64,000 nucleotides of DNA from Azospirillum sp. (GCA_016124535.1 WGNK01000025.1:1-64000), one strand, 5' to 3'; counted from the stretch's first letter, positions 7,303-20,434 are shown. Notes: a model not told the origin generated them from the sequence alone. Translations and numbers: made by a program.

Positions 7303-8481
7303 ATGTCATCCGTAAGAAAGCGCACTCTGCCGGGCGGCGGCATCTCCTGGCAAGTCGATTATCGGGACCAGGGTGGCAAGCGGAGGTCGCGGCAGTTCAG
7401 GACCAAGAAAGAGGCAGAATCCCACGAAACCACCGTCCGTTCGGAAATTGCCGCCGGTGTCCACACGGCCGATTCGGACTCCGTCACGGTCAAGCGGGCC
7501 GGGGAACTCTGGATAGAGACTTGCGAAACCGAGGGTTTGCAGCCATCAACCCTGAAGCAATATCGCGAACACCTCAATCTTCACATCACGCCCGAACTCG
7601 GCACCGTAAAGCTGTCTCGCTTAACCCGTCCGTCCGTCGAGACATTCAAGGACAAGCTGCTGCAGTCTCGATCTCGCCCTATGGCGCGGAAAGTCATTTC
7701 ATCGCTCAAGGCCATCCTATCGGAAGCGATGCGCCGCGGGCTTGTCGCTCAGAATGTGGCCCTCGGGGCCAGCATCGATTTCCGCCGTTCGGAGGACGAT
7801 GAAACTGAGGACAGCGGGGAAGGCCTCCCGTCAAAGGACGAAATCCGCGCCATGCTCGCCAAGGCCGCGGAGATTTGGCCCCTCACCCGACAGATCCTGC
7901 AGAAGGACGATAAACGGCGCACGGAGCCGGTGCCATGGCGCCCGCTCATCATGTTGGCGGTCTTTTCCGGGATGCGCGCCAGCGAGCTTGCCGGGCTTGC
8001 CTGGCCCCATGTCGATTTTAGGGCGGGTACCGTGAAGGTCCGGCAACGAGTCGACTTTCAGAAGCGGTTGGGGCCACCGAAGTCCAAGGCCGGACGCCGC
8101 ACTATCCCGCTTCCGCCGGCCGTGGTGGGCATCCTCCGGGAATGGAAGGTCGCTTGCCCGCCGGGGGACCAGGACTTGGTGTTTCCGGCTCGGGGCGGCG
8201 GGCCAATGCACTACAACGTCATCCGGAAGCAATGCCTGCATATCCTGCTTGAAGCCTGCGAGATGATGCAGGACGGCAAGCCACCCTTTGGCCTTCATGC
8301 GCTCCGGCACTTTGCAGCAAGCCTGTTCATCGAACTCGGGTGGACACCGAAAAAAATTCAGGTGGTCATGGGTCATTCGACCATTCAGCAGACGTTCGAT
8401 GTCTATGGCCACCTTCTCGACGGCCGCGAGGACCATTCCGAGGCCATGGCCAGATTGGAAAGCAGCCTGTTCGGCCGGTGA
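7303..8481 (+). CDS. int: Tyrosine site-specific integrase
   Basis: The 392-residue phage-type integrase has an N-terminal Arm-like domain (about 1-55), a SAM-like core-binding domain (60-155) and a catalytic domain with all expected residues: R225 (SGMRASEL), H332 and R335 (HALRH), H358 (VMGHS) and nucleophile Y368 (FDVYGHL). GGGGAGGG precedes the ATG. It lies 62 bases before the tRNA-Gln fragment that marks the attachment site and directly follows the putative repressor, so both may be co-transcribed. A long insert between catalytic boxes I and II is normal for this group. Function as the element's integrase is secure. Confidence 0.96.
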   Translation: MSSVRKRTLPGGGISWQVDYRDQGGKRRSRQFRTKKEAESHETTVRSEIAAGVHTADSDSVTVKRAGELWIETCETEGLQPSTLKQYREHLNLHITPELGTVKLSRLTRPSVETFKDKLLQSRSRPMARKVISSLKAILSEAMRRGLVAQNVALGASIDFRRSEDDETEDSGEGLPSKDEIRAMLAKAAEIWPLTRQILQKDDKRRTEPVPWRPLIMLAVFSGMRASELAGLAWPHVDFRAGTVKVRQRVDFQKRLGPPKSKAGRRTIPLPPAVVGILREWKVACPPGDQDLVFPARGGGPMHYNVIRKQCLHILLEACEMMQDGKPPFGLHALRHFAASLFIELGWTPKKIQVVMGHSTIQQTFDVYGHLLDGREDHSEAMARLESSLFGR

Positions 8482-8543
8482 CGCCGCGTGCAACACACAG
8501 GCAACACGACGCAAAAATCCATAGTGCTTTCAATGTGGTTGAT

Positions 8544-8592
8544 CGGATTTTGATTCCGCCATTCCCAGGTTCGAATCCTGGCGCCCCAGCCA
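8544..8592 (+). pseudogene. 3' fragment of tRNA-Gln(TTG): attachment site
   Basis: The fragment reads the anticodon arm (CGGA, loop TTTTGAT with anticodon TTG, TCCG), the T arm (CCAGG-TTCGAAT-CCTGG), the acceptor 3' strand CGCCCCA, discriminator G and an encoded CCA. The matching 5' acceptor strand TGGGGCG and D arm are absent upstream; instead there is integrase-adjacent sequence. This is the duplicated 3' end left by integration into tRNA-Gln. The exact crossover point within the fragment cannot be seen without the other junction. Confidence 0.9.
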
Positions 8593-8810
8593 CGCTTTTC
8601 CCGTGCTTCATGAAGATCGATCCGGCGACGTCCGTTCGGTCGCGCGCCCGTCGGGCGGCGCCAGGGCCGGGTACCCGGGGCGGTGGCGATCGTGGATCCG
8701 CGCGGCCGGGGCTGGCTGCGCGGGAAGGATCGGCCAGGCCGACCGCAGCGGTACGGACCGCGATCCCTGCACCGCAGCTGAAAACGCGATTTCCCGATTT
8801 GACAATGACC

Positions 8811-8840
8811 CGAAAAAATCGCACCCGGCCTTTGCCGGGT
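8811..8840 (-). terminator. Rho-independent terminator of gltB
   Basis: Read on the minus strand after the gltB stop: ACCCGGC-aaag-GCCGGGT hairpin (8840-8823) followed within four bases by a run of six T (8818-8813). This ends the leftward glt transcript. The stretch 8593-8810 between it and the attachment site holds no recognisable gene. Confidence 0.7.
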
Positions 8841-8856
8841 CGTCTTCGGTTGGATC

Positions 8857-8878
8857 GTAGGGGCGCCAAAGCCCCTAC
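8857..8878. repeat. Intergenic palindrome, single-hairpin form
   Basis: GTAGGGGC (8857-8864) and GCCCCTAC (8871-8878) form a perfect 8-pair stem with loop GCCAAA, just downstream of gltB. It resembles the hairpins at 13499, 33277 and 47579 and may belong to the same dispersed family. Confidence 0.6.
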
Positions 8879-8906
8879 GGTGCCAAAGTCGTGTCGTCGC
8901 TGCCGG

Positions 8907-13460
<4,554 letters not shown>

Positions 13461-13498
13461 GGTCGGCGCCTTTCAGGCTCGAATTGTCTTGTACACCC

Positions 13499-13547
13499 GA
13501 GGGGGCGAAAGCCCCCTCACCCCGGCCAAAGCTCAAAGCCTTTGGCC
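13499..13547. repeat. Two-hairpin intergenic palindrome between gltD and gltB
   Basis: Hairpin one: GAGGGGGC (13499-13506), loop GAAA, GCCCCCTC (13511-13518). Hairpin two: GGCCAAAG (13524-13531) and CTTTGGCC (13540-13547) with an 8-base loop. The same order of a G-run/C-run hairpin then a CCAAAG/CTTTGG hairpin recurs at 33277 and 55328. It may adjust the gltD:gltB transcript ratio. Confidence 0.7.
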
Positions 13548-13640
13548 TCCCGCGCATCCGGTCGCGGCCGGCACCGCCAAGGCCCGATCGACCGCCCAGA
13601 GCGCGAATTCGGCCCGCTGATCAGCCGGTGCCGGCCTCGG

Positions 13641-15089
13641 TCACTCCGCCGCCTCGGCAAAACCATCGGTTGCGGCCTTTTGCTGCAGGTAGCCGTGGAT
13701 GCCGTCCGCCGCGTCGCGGCCGTCGCGGATCGCCCACACCACCAGGCTGGCACCGCGCACAATGTCACCGGCGGCGAATACGCCGTCGAGATTGGACATC
13801 TTGGTGGTCTGGCTGACCGTGATGGTGCCCCAGCGGGTGACCTTGAGGTCGGGCGCTCCGAACAGGCCGGGCAGGTCCTCGGGATCGAAGCCCAATGCCT
13901 TGATCACCAGATCGGCCTCGACCAGGAACGACGAGCCTTCAATCACCTGGGGCGCCTGACGGCCGGTGGCGTCGGCCATGCCCAGATGAATCTTCACCGC
14001 GCGGACCGCGCGGACCGTGTGATCGCCGATGAAGGCCTCGGGGGCCGCCTGCCAGACGAACTCGACGCCCTCCTCCTCGGCATTATGGACCTCGCGCTGG
14101 GAGCCCGGCATATTGGCCCGGTTGCGCCGGTAGAGGCATTTGACCGATTTCGCGCCCTGGCGGACCGCGGTGCGCACGCAGTCCATCGCGGTGTCGCCAC
14201 CGCCGATCACCACAATCTGCTTACCCTTGGCATTGAGCGTGCCGTCCTCGAAGCGCGGCACCGAGTCGCCGAGGCCGGTGCGATTGCTGGTGGTGAGATA
14301 TTCCATCGCCGGTACGATGTTATCGAGGCCACTGCCGGGCGCTTGAATGTCGCGGGCGCGATAGACCCCGGTTGCGATCAGGATTGCGTCATGCCGAATG
14401 CGCAATTCGTCGAGGCTGGCGTCGCGGCCGACCTCGAAGTTGCGCAGGATGCGCACACCGGATGCCTCCAGCAGATCGACCCTGCGCTGCACCGTCTCCT
14501 TCTCCAGCTTGAAGCTGGGGATGCCGTAAATCAGCAGCCCGCCGACCCGGTCGTAGCGGTCATAGATATGGACCTGGTAGCCCTTGCGGCGGAGTTGCTC
14601 CGCCGCGGCCATGCCGGCCGGACCGCCGCCAATGATGCCGACCGACTGCCGGCGCTCGCGCGCCGGACGGACTGGTTTGACCCAGCCTTTTTCCCAGGCG
14701 GTATCGGTGATGTATTTCTCGATCGAACCGATGGTAACCGTGCCGTGGGTCGACTGTTCGATGACGCAGTTGCCCTCGCACAGCCGGTCCTGGGGGCAGA
14801 TACGGCCGCAGATCTCCGGCATATTATTGGTTGCCGACGAAACCTCATAGGCTTCCTCAAGCCGGCCTTCAGCAGTCAACTTGAGCCAGTCCGGGATATT
14901 GTTGTAGACTGGGCAGTGGACCTGACAGAACGGAATGCCGCACTGGGAACACCGGCCGGCTTGACTTTCGGCCCCCTGGACGTCGAACCGCGCATAGATT
15001 TCCCGGAAATCCTGCTTGCGTTCGCCTACGTCCCGTTTGTCGGGCATCTGTTGTGCCGTATGCACGAAGCCCAACATTTTCTGCGCCAT
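13641..15089 (-). CDS. gltD: Glutamate synthase small subunit
   Basis: The 482-residue flavoprotein passes electrons from NADPH through FAD and two [4Fe-4S] clusters to GltB. It has the N-terminal cysteine motifs CSQCGIPFCQVHC (about 45-57) and CGRICPQDRLCEGNC (about 92-106), a FAD-binding GIIGGGPAGMAAAEQL (about 150) and an NADPH-binding VVIGGGDTAMDC (about 290). The ATG at 15089 (MAQKMLGF) was chosen over an ATG 16 codons upstream because AGGGGAATT lies at correct spacing. A sigma-70-like promoter lies 120 bases upstream. Confidence 0.97.
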   Translation of the reverse strand: MAQKMLGFVHTAQQMPDKRDVGERKQDFREIYARFDVQGAESQAGRCSQCGIPFCQVHCPVYNNIPDWLKLTAEGRLEEAYEVSSATNNMPEICGRICPQDRLCEGNCVIEQSTHGTVTIGSIEKYITDTAWEKGWVKPVRPARERRQSVGIIGGGPAGMAAAEQLRRKGYQVHIYDRYDRVGGLLIYGIPSFKLEKETVQRRVDLLEASGVRILRNFEVGRDASLDELRIRHDAILIATGVYRARDIQAPGSGLDNIVPAMEYLTTSNRTGLGDSVPRFEDGTLNAKGKQIVVIGGGDTAMDCVRTAVRQGAKSVKCLYRRNRANMPGSQREVHNAEEEGVEFVWQAAPEAFIGDHTVRAVRAVKIHLGMADATGRQAPQVIEGSSFLVEADLVIKALGFDPEDLPGLFGAPDLKVTRWGTITVSQTTKMSNLDGVFAAGDIVRGASLVVWAIRDGRDAADGIHGYLQQKAATDGFAEAAE

Positions 15090-15210
15090 GACCAATTCCC
15101 CTGGGTTCGCTCCGCACTCGGGTCGGCCGCATGGCACAGGCCCGACGGCGACACAATCTCGGCTTCTGAATGACGGTGCCTGGGCGTAAACGAGCGTTGT
15201 GAATGAGAGC

Positions 15211-15239
15211 AGTTTATCGCGGGCAAGCTCTTAGGTCAA
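15211..15239 (-). promoter_or_regulatory. Sigma-70-like promoter of gltD
   Basis: On the minus strand TTGACC (15239-15234) and TAAACT (15216-15211) are separated by exactly 17 bases, close to consensus. Transcription would start near 15204, giving a leader of about 115 bases before gltD. The divergent gap 15090-15438 also must hold the uppP promoter, for which no clear boxes were found. Confidence 0.6.
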
Positions 15240-15438
15240 TGATGTTGACGAATTGCCGAAGGCCGCACCAGCAATTGTCATTTTGCTGTGGATGGTGCAG
15301 CGCCGCAAGCCGAAATATAGTACATATTACGCAACCAAATTAGCGCCCGTCGCCTTTTTCTCGGCCGTCGCCAAGCTCCGCCGGCGCTGTTATAGAAATC
15401 TGCCGGCGGATCCCGCCGGTTCCATCCGAAAGCCAGCC

Positions 15439-16239
15439 ATGTCGATCGAATTGTTTCTGGAAGCCGCCGTTCTCGGCCTGGTCGAGGGGATCACCGAGTT
15501 TCTGCCGGTGTCTTCAACCGGTCATCTGATTCTATTCGACGAATTGCTCGGTTTCGTCGGACCGCCGGGCAAGGTGTTCGAGGTGGTAATCCAACTCGGC
15601 GCCATTCTCGCGGTCTGCGTCGTCTATTTCGATCGCCTGCTCCGGGTGACGTTGGGGCTCGGCCGCGACCCCGGCGCCCGCCGGTTCGCGCTGTCGGTGA
15701 TCCTGGCCTTCCTGCCCGCCGCATTTGCCGGGGTGCTGCTCCACGGCATCATCAAGTCGGTTTTGTTCAATCCCACCGTGGTCTGCCTGGCCCTGGTGGT
15801 CGGCGGCATCGCCATCCTGGCGGTTGAACGGCTGGTACCCGAACCCCGTCACCACGAGATCGAAGATTTCTCGGCGATCCTGGCGCTCAAGATCGGGGTC
15901 TGCCAGTGCCTGGCCCTGGTGCCCGGGGTCTCACGGTCGGGGGCCACCATCATCGGCGCGCTGCTGATGGGGGTGGATCGGCGGGCCGCGGCAGAATTCT
16001 CCTTCTTCCTGGCGATTCCAACCATGTTGGGCGCCACCGTATACGACATGTATAAAAATTGGAGCACGATGACCGGCATCGGCACCCTTCTTATTGCGGT
16101 TGGCTTCGTTGTCGCATTTCTCTCCGCTATAGTTGTGGTCCGTGGCTTTATCGATTTTGTCGGGCGCTATGGCTTCGCCCCTTTCGCGTGGTACCGAATC
16201 GTTCTCGGGCTCGGCATGCTTGTGTTGCTTTATCTTTGA
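15439..16239 (+). CDS. uppP: Undecaprenyl-diphosphatase
   Basis: The 266-residue integral membrane enzyme removes a phosphate from undecaprenyl diphosphate to recycle the lipid carrier for peptidoglycan and other envelope polymers. The two BacA/UppP signatures are present: EGITEFLPVSSTGHL (16-30) and PGVSRSGATI (162-171, with R166 in the active site). About eight hydrophobic segments follow the family pattern. The ATG at 15439 starts at the normal N-terminus MSIELFLEA; an in-frame extension upstream is not conserved. Overproduction in other bacteria gives bacitracin resistance. Confidence 0.96.
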   Translation: MSIELFLEAAVLGLVEGITEFLPVSSTGHLILFDELLGFVGPPGKVFEVVIQLGAILAVCVVYFDRLLRVTLGLGRDPGARRFALSVILAFLPAAFAGVLLHGIIKSVLFNPTVVCLALVVGGIAILAVERLVPEPRHHEIEDFSAILALKIGVCQCLALVPGVSRSGATIIGALLMGVDRRAAAEFSFFLAIPTMLGATVYDMYKNWSTMTGIGTLLIAVGFVVAFLSAIVVVRGFIDFVGRYGFAPFAWYRIVLGLGMLVLLYL

Positions 16240-16293
16240 GCCAAAGACGCCTAAACTCGGCGGCTCGTCGCCCTCGCCTCCCGGAGAGGCATC

Positions 16294-17157
16294 ATGAGCC
16301 GTTTGAGACTGTTCGGCCTACGCCTGATCGTCGTCCTGGTCGCGGCGGGGCTGCCGTTGGCCGGTTTGGTCGCGGTCAAGGGTGGCCCGCCCGCCACCTT
16401 GGACGTGGCGTCCCTGGACGCGTGGTCGCCCTTGCGCAGCGCCGGGCCGAGCACGCGGCTGCTGGCGCGCGGACTGACCAATCTGGCCGGCGTCGGTGCC
16501 GATGTCGAGCCGCAATGGTTCACCGCCGACGACCGCCGTTTTCTCGACGATGCCGAAACCGCGATCCGTAACAACAAACTAAAGGAAGCGCTCGGCCAGT
16601 TGATGGTGCTGAGCAGTCGGCTCGAGGACCGCGGCAAGACGCTCGACGATTTCCTGCCTCTGGTCATGCCGGACCTGGCGACCTGGATGATCGCCAATTA
16701 TTTCGCACCGGTTCTGCTTGGCAGTCTGCTGGTGATGCTGGCGCTCCTGATTTTCGGACCCTGGTTGATCCGTCGCTTTTACGATTTCCTCAAGCTGCTG
16801 ATGACCCTGGTGCTGGGGATCGGTGCGGTTGCGGTGGCCGCGACCCTGTGCTTTGCGCTGGCCGGCCAAAAGGCCCTGGTCTTCGTGCTGATCGAGTACC
16901 TGGCGGCGGTGGCGGTGTTATTGACGCTGGGCAATCTGATGCTCTATGCCGCCCAGCGGCGACGCGCGCGCAGCGAGGCCAGAGCGGCCGGAAGCGGATC
17001 GGCGGAACTGCCCGGTCGTCCAGCCTCGGCGGTCGGCACCGCTGCGGCCCTGCCGCCGCTGAGCGGTCCCCGCCCGGCGGCACTGGAGGATGGTCGCAGG
17101 GGGATCAGGGGGCCGCCGGTTCTGGCGTCGGCTGCCAGCGAAACGCCAAAGCGGTGA
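16294..17157 (+). CDS. Membrane protein of unknown function (287 aa)
   Basis: One N-terminal hydrophobic segment (about 9-28), a 100-residue exported region with a predicted helix pair (about 75-115), then three transmembrane segments (about 135-160, 165-190, 193-215), and a cytoplasmic tail of about 65 residues rich in Arg, Ala and Pro. No family was recognised. GGAGAGG precedes the ATG. Its 3' end overlaps the convergent receiver-phosphatase gene by 53 bases, so the low-complexity tail is partly dictated by the opposite gene. Confidence 0.7.
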   Translation: MSRLRLFGLRLIVVLVAAGLPLAGLVAVKGGPPATLDVASLDAWSPLRSAGPSTRLLARGLTNLAGVGADVEPQWFTADDRRFLDDAETAIRNNKLKEALGQLMVLSSRLEDRGKTLDDFLPLVMPDLATWMIANYFAPVLLGSLLVMLALLIFGPWLIRRFYDFLKLLMTLVLGIGAVAVAATLCFALAGQKALVFVLIEYLAAVAVLLTLGNLMLYAAQRRRARSEARAAGSGSAELPGRPASAVGTAAALPPLSGPRPAALEDGRRGIRGPPVLASAASETPKR

Positions 17158-18307
17158 TGTCATCGGCCTGGGGCGCGGTATCGCTGAAGCGACGAACCCG
17201 CGACAGGATGCGGCCGGGCAGTTCGACCAAGGGCACCGATGCCAGGTCGTCCAGGTCCGCCTGCAAGCGGATTTCGGTATAGGGCTCGCCCGCCGGATCG
17301 AAGGCTTCGGTGATGCCGTCGGTGAACAGGAACATGCCGTCGCCAGCCGCCAAGCGGAATTCCTCGCAAGCCTGGGGTTGCCAGGCGCCAATCCCCAGCA
17401 CCGGATTGCCATCGTCGCGGCCGATCGGCACCACCGGTTCACCGCGGCGCAGCAGGAACGGCGGATTGTGGCCGGCATTGCAGAACTGGATCAGCCCACT
17501 GGTGAGGTCGAGGAAACCGGCGAGGAAGCTGACGAACATCATGCCGGGATTGTGTTCGGATAATTCCTCGTCGAGCACCGTCATGATCGTGCCCGGATCC
17601 GGCATCAAGCCGTCGCGGCGGAACAGCACCCTCGCCGTGCTGCGCGAGACGCTGCGCGCGCGCGCCATGAACAGGGCCGCCGGGGTGCCCTTGCCCGAAA
17701 CATCCCCGATCGCGAAACCGAGGATGTCGGGTCCCAGTTCGAAGAAATCGTAGAGGTCGCCGCCGACCTCGAGTGCTGGCGCCAGCACCGCGGCAAGTTC
17801 GAGCCGTTGGCCGATGCCGGGCTTGGGAAAGGTTCGGGGCACCATGGAAAGCTGGAGCTGACGGGTTGCCTCGAGCTCGTTATCGACCCGCTCTAAATGC
17901 AGATCGATCTGGTCGCGCAGCCGCTTTTTTTCCAGCACCGCGCCGGCGCGGGCGCGCAGCAGGGTCGGATCGAAGCTCTTGGGCAGAAAATCCTCTGCCC
18001 CCAGCTCCAGACAGCGGATGACGCCGTCATTCTCGGTGGTCGCCGAGATCATGATCACCGGCAAGCGGTGGAGCAGCGCCGAACTGCGCAGTTGCTCCAG
18101 CACCTCGTAACCATTGAGTTTGGGCATCTCGATGTCGAGCAGCACCAGATCGAACGATCGTTCGGCGATCTGGGCCATCGCCTCGTGGCCATCGGACGCC
18201 ATCACAATGTCGCGGCAACCGAGGACCTTGAGGCGGTGGGCGAGAATCTGGCGGTAGGCGCCGCTGTCGTCCACCACCAGCACCGCAGCATCGGCAAATA
18301 CACTCAT
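17105..18307 (-). CDS. Response regulator with SpoIIE-type PP2C phosphatase output (RsbU-like)
   Basis: Residues 1-125 form a receiver domain with D13/D14, phosphoacceptor D58 (LLDIEMP), T90 and K110. A coiled-coil linker (about 125-155) leads to a SpoIIE phosphatase domain (about 175-390) with metal-binding GGDLYDFF, GDVSGKGTPAA and FTDGITEAFD motifs. Such proteins dephosphorylate a STAS-domain anti-sigma antagonist when the receiver is phosphorylated. No STAS or kinase gene is adjacent; a lone STAS gene lies at 48855. The gene is convergent with and overlaps the membrane protein gene. Domain calls are secure; the partner is inferred. Confidence 0.93.
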   Translation of the reverse strand: MSVFADAAVLVVDDSGAYRQILAHRLKVLGCRDIVMASDGHEAMAQIAERSFDLVLLDIEMPKLNGYEVLEQLRSSALLHRLPVIMISATTENDGVIRCLELGAEDFLPKSFDPTLLRARAGAVLEKKRLRDQIDLHLERVDNELEATRQLQLSMVPRTFPKPGIGQRLELAAVLAPALEVGGDLYDFFELGPDILGFAIGDVSGKGTPAALFMARARSVSRSTARVLFRRDGLMPDPGTIMTVLDEELSEHNPGMMFVSFLAGFLDLTSGLIQFCNAGHNPPFLLRRGEPVVPIGRDDGNPVLGIGAWQPQACEEFRLAAGDGMFLFTDGITEAFDPAGEPYTEIRLQADLDDLASVPLVELPGRILSRVRRFSDTAPQADDITALAFRWQPTPEPAAP

Positions 18308-18392
18308 CTCCGCCTCGACCGCCCAAGCCGCGGCAGAAGCCCGCCGCGCTTGGGCTCCGATGTCGCGGCGCAGGCAGAGAGACGGATACTTG

Positions 18393-19349
18393 TCAAGCGA
18401 ACTGGCTGGTGCTGTAACCGCCGCCGGGCCGGAAGCGGCTGAGATAGGTCGGCAGAATCAACTCCGCGGTGGTCGGGCTGACCCCGAGGTCCTTGAGCCC
18501 CAGCGCATCGCGGCCGACCACATTATCAGTCTTCAGCAGTTCCACCTGATCGCGGGTCAACAGCGGGTGGGGCAGCTTCTCCAGCACCATCGCCTTCAGC
18601 ATCGCCACCGACCACGGTACCGGGACCAGCAGCCGCTTGCGCCCGATCTCGGCCAGCAACAGCTCCATCAACTCCTTAAATGTGTAGACCCGCGGCCCGC
18701 CGAGCTCGTAGGTGCGACTTGCGGCAGCCGGCTCGCGCAGGGCCGCCATGATCGCGTCGGCCACGTCACCGACATAGACCGGCTGGAAGCGGGTGTGGCC
18801 ACCGCCGATCAGCGGCAGGGCAGGTGCCATCTTCGCCATCCAGGCGAACTGGTTGAAGAAATTGTCGTCCGGCCCGAACACGATACTGGGGCGCAGGATC
18901 GTCGCATTGGGAAACTCGGTGCGCACCGCCAGCTCACCGGCCGCCTTGGTCCGGGCATAGACCGCCGACGAGCCGGGATCCGCCCCAATCGCCGAGATAT
19001 GGACCAGGCGCTCCGCGCCCACCGCCTTGGCCGCCCGCGCGATCCGTCCCGGCGCCTCGGCCTGGACCGTCTGGAAGGTCGAACGACCGCTTTCATAGAG
19101 AATCCCGACCAGATTGATTACCTGGCTGGCACCATCGACTGCGCGCGCGACCGAGCCGTCATCGGTGAGATCGACCACCACCGGGACGATCTGGCCGACC
19201 GAACCGGCGGTCTTCAAGAACCCGGCGCGGCTGGGATGACGCGACGCGACGCGGATCAGAGCGCCGGTACGGGCCAGCCGCCCCATCAGGTGACGACCGA
19301 TCAGTCCGGACCCGCCGAACACGGTCACGATCTTGTTCTGAAATCCCAT
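18393..19349 (-). CDS. NDUFA9-like NAD(P)-binding protein, atypical SDR
   Basis: The 318-residue protein has a Rossmann dinucleotide site FGGSGLIGRH (11-20), an ISAIGADP segment and a modified active-site YARTKAAGE (Y-x3-K), typical of the complex I NDUFA9-like group of extended SDRs found in alphaproteobacteria and mitochondria. In mitochondria the homologue is an accessory subunit of NADH dehydrogenase; the bacterial role may be in quinone biosynthesis or complex I assembly. The start MGFQNKI at 19349 is supported by GAGGAGAG; a 14-codon longer reading lacks a site. Confidence 0.88.
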   Translation of the reverse strand: MGFQNKIVTVFGGSGLIGRHLMGRLARTGALIRVASRHPSRAGFLKTAGSVGQIVPVVVDLTDDGSVARAVDGASQVINLVGILYESGRSTFQTVQAEAPGRIARAAKAVGAERLVHISAIGADPGSSAVYARTKAAGELAVRTEFPNATILRPSIVFGPDDNFFNQFAWMAKMAPALPLIGGGHTRFQPVYVGDVADAIMAALREPAAASRTYELGGPRVYTFKELMELLLAEIGRKRLLVPVPWSVAMLKAMVLEKLPHPLLTRDQVELLKTDNVVGRDALGLKDLGVSPTTAELILPTYLSRFRPGGGYSTSQFA

Positions 19350-19468
19350 TACGCTCTCCTCACCGACGAACGACGCCGAACCGGCCCCCATTCATCGGAC
19401 GATCATATAGGGAAGCTTCCGACCCGCCAATGACCGCCACTCCCGCCAAGCCCGGCGATACCGCCCGA

Positions 19469-20434
19469 TCACTCCGCGGCCAGCCAGCTGTCGTCGGGAT
19501 CGTAGGCAGACATCTGATGCGCCAGGCTGGCGGTCTCGGCGCCCAGGTCCTTTTCCAGCACTCGCCCCAGTTGGTTGACCACGAAGGTCATAATGCCGGA
19601 ATTGCCGTAATCGGCGGGATAGGCGACCAAAGCGAACCCGGCGACCATATTGCCGTTGATCACGTAGTCGTAGGCCCCCCCCGGCGCATGGGCGCCCTGG
19701 CGCTCCAGGATCCGGAAGATGTAGCCGCGATAGGGTGCCGGCTGGGCCCCGGCCGAGGCTTTGCCATAACCCTCGTCCGCGGCCTCGGCGACCAGGGGTC
19801 CGAACGGGCTCGGCGCCTCGCCTTCCGCCACCGGCCAGTAGAGCCCGTTGCGGCGGCCGTCGTCGCTGAGGATCTGGCGGGCATATTTGACCACGCCATC
19901 GCCTTCGCGATCCACCGTGGCATAGGCGCGCTGGGCGGCGACATAGCCGTGACACACCGCGATCGCATTCAGCTCGTTGCGGCCGATCCGGCGCGCCAGA
20001 ATCTCGTCCTTGCCCTGCTCGACGTCAAAGACCCAGGCGTCACCGCGCTTGACGATCGGGATCGGTAACGGCCAGTCGTTGGCGCCGACATGGAGAATCG
20101 CCCGGTCGGCGCCGGCTTCCTCGACCTGCGCCTTCTCGCCGACCGCCTGGAGCAGCTGCTTGCGGGCGGCGGCATCGGCGACCGGATCGCCCGACGAGAG
20201 GATATCGGCGGCACCCGATCCGAGAATTTCCAGCAGCGCCGCCCCGTCGTCCTTTGCCAGGGCCGCAATCAAGGCCGCTCCGGCGCCCCCCGCCGAGGCA
20301 AACGACTTGGGCGGCACCGGGTCGGCGGCGGCCGATTCGCCCGGCGCGCCGACCAGCGCCATGCAGGCGACAAGGACGGCCGCTCCGCCGCGGAGCGCGC
20401 CAACCCATAGGACTAAGAACCGAAGCGACGCCAT
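19469..20434 (-). CDS. DUF2950 exported protein
   Basis: The 321-residue protein has an N-terminal signal peptide (hydrophobic to about residue 36, ALVGAPGESAAA) and the DUF2950 core, recognisable from GYVAAQRAYATVDREGDGV, DGRRNGLYWP and the C-terminal YDYVINGNMVAGFALVAYP region. The function of DUF2950 is not known. It lies 66 bases after a DUF3300 gene in the same direction; these two families commonly occur together, so an envelope complex is likely. GAGGGAG precedes the ATG at 20434. Confidence 0.88.
   Translation of the reverse strand: MASLRFLVLWVGALRGGAAVLVACMALVGAPGESAAADPVPPKSFASAGGAGAALIAALAKDDGAALLEILGSGAADILSSGDPVADAAARKQLLQAVGEKAQVEEAGADRAILHVGANDWPLPIPIVKRGDAWVFDVEQGKDEILARRIGRNELNAIAVCHGYVAAQRAYATVDREGDGVVKYARQILSDDGRRNGLYWPVAEGEAPSPFGPLVAEAADEGYGKASAGAQPAPYRGYIFRILERQGAHAPGGAYDYVINGNMVAGFALVAYPADYGNSGIMTFVVNQLGRVLEKDLGAETASLAHQMSAYDPDDSWLAAE

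Larger units (their letters stand above)
1..8592. mobile_element. Right part of an integrated phage or phage-satellite element at tRNA-Gln
   Basis: The stretch carries a tyrosine integrase, a divergent regulator and AlpA-like gene pair, a RepA-like replication ATPase and both terminase subunits, and it stops exactly at a 3' fragment of tRNA-Gln. Several genes inside (the NYN gene, the 3' half of the regulator) are visibly richer in A+T than the flanking chromosome. The left end is outside the window. The integrase lies beside the tRNA fragment, and the tRNA reads rightward, so the intact tRNA-Gln should sit at the far left junction. No portal, capsid, tail or lysis gene is visible, but only the right end is seen. 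It could be a complete prophage, a decayed one or a phage-inducible island. Confidence 0.85.

Noticed and set aside
8544..8592. A functional tRNA-Gln gene
   Set aside because: Only the 3' part from the anticodon arm is present; the acceptor 5' strand and D arm are missing.
13499..13518. Rho-independent terminator after gltD
   Set aside because: The hairpin is strong but has no T-run on either strand and matches other intergenic palindromes, so it was listed as a repeat.
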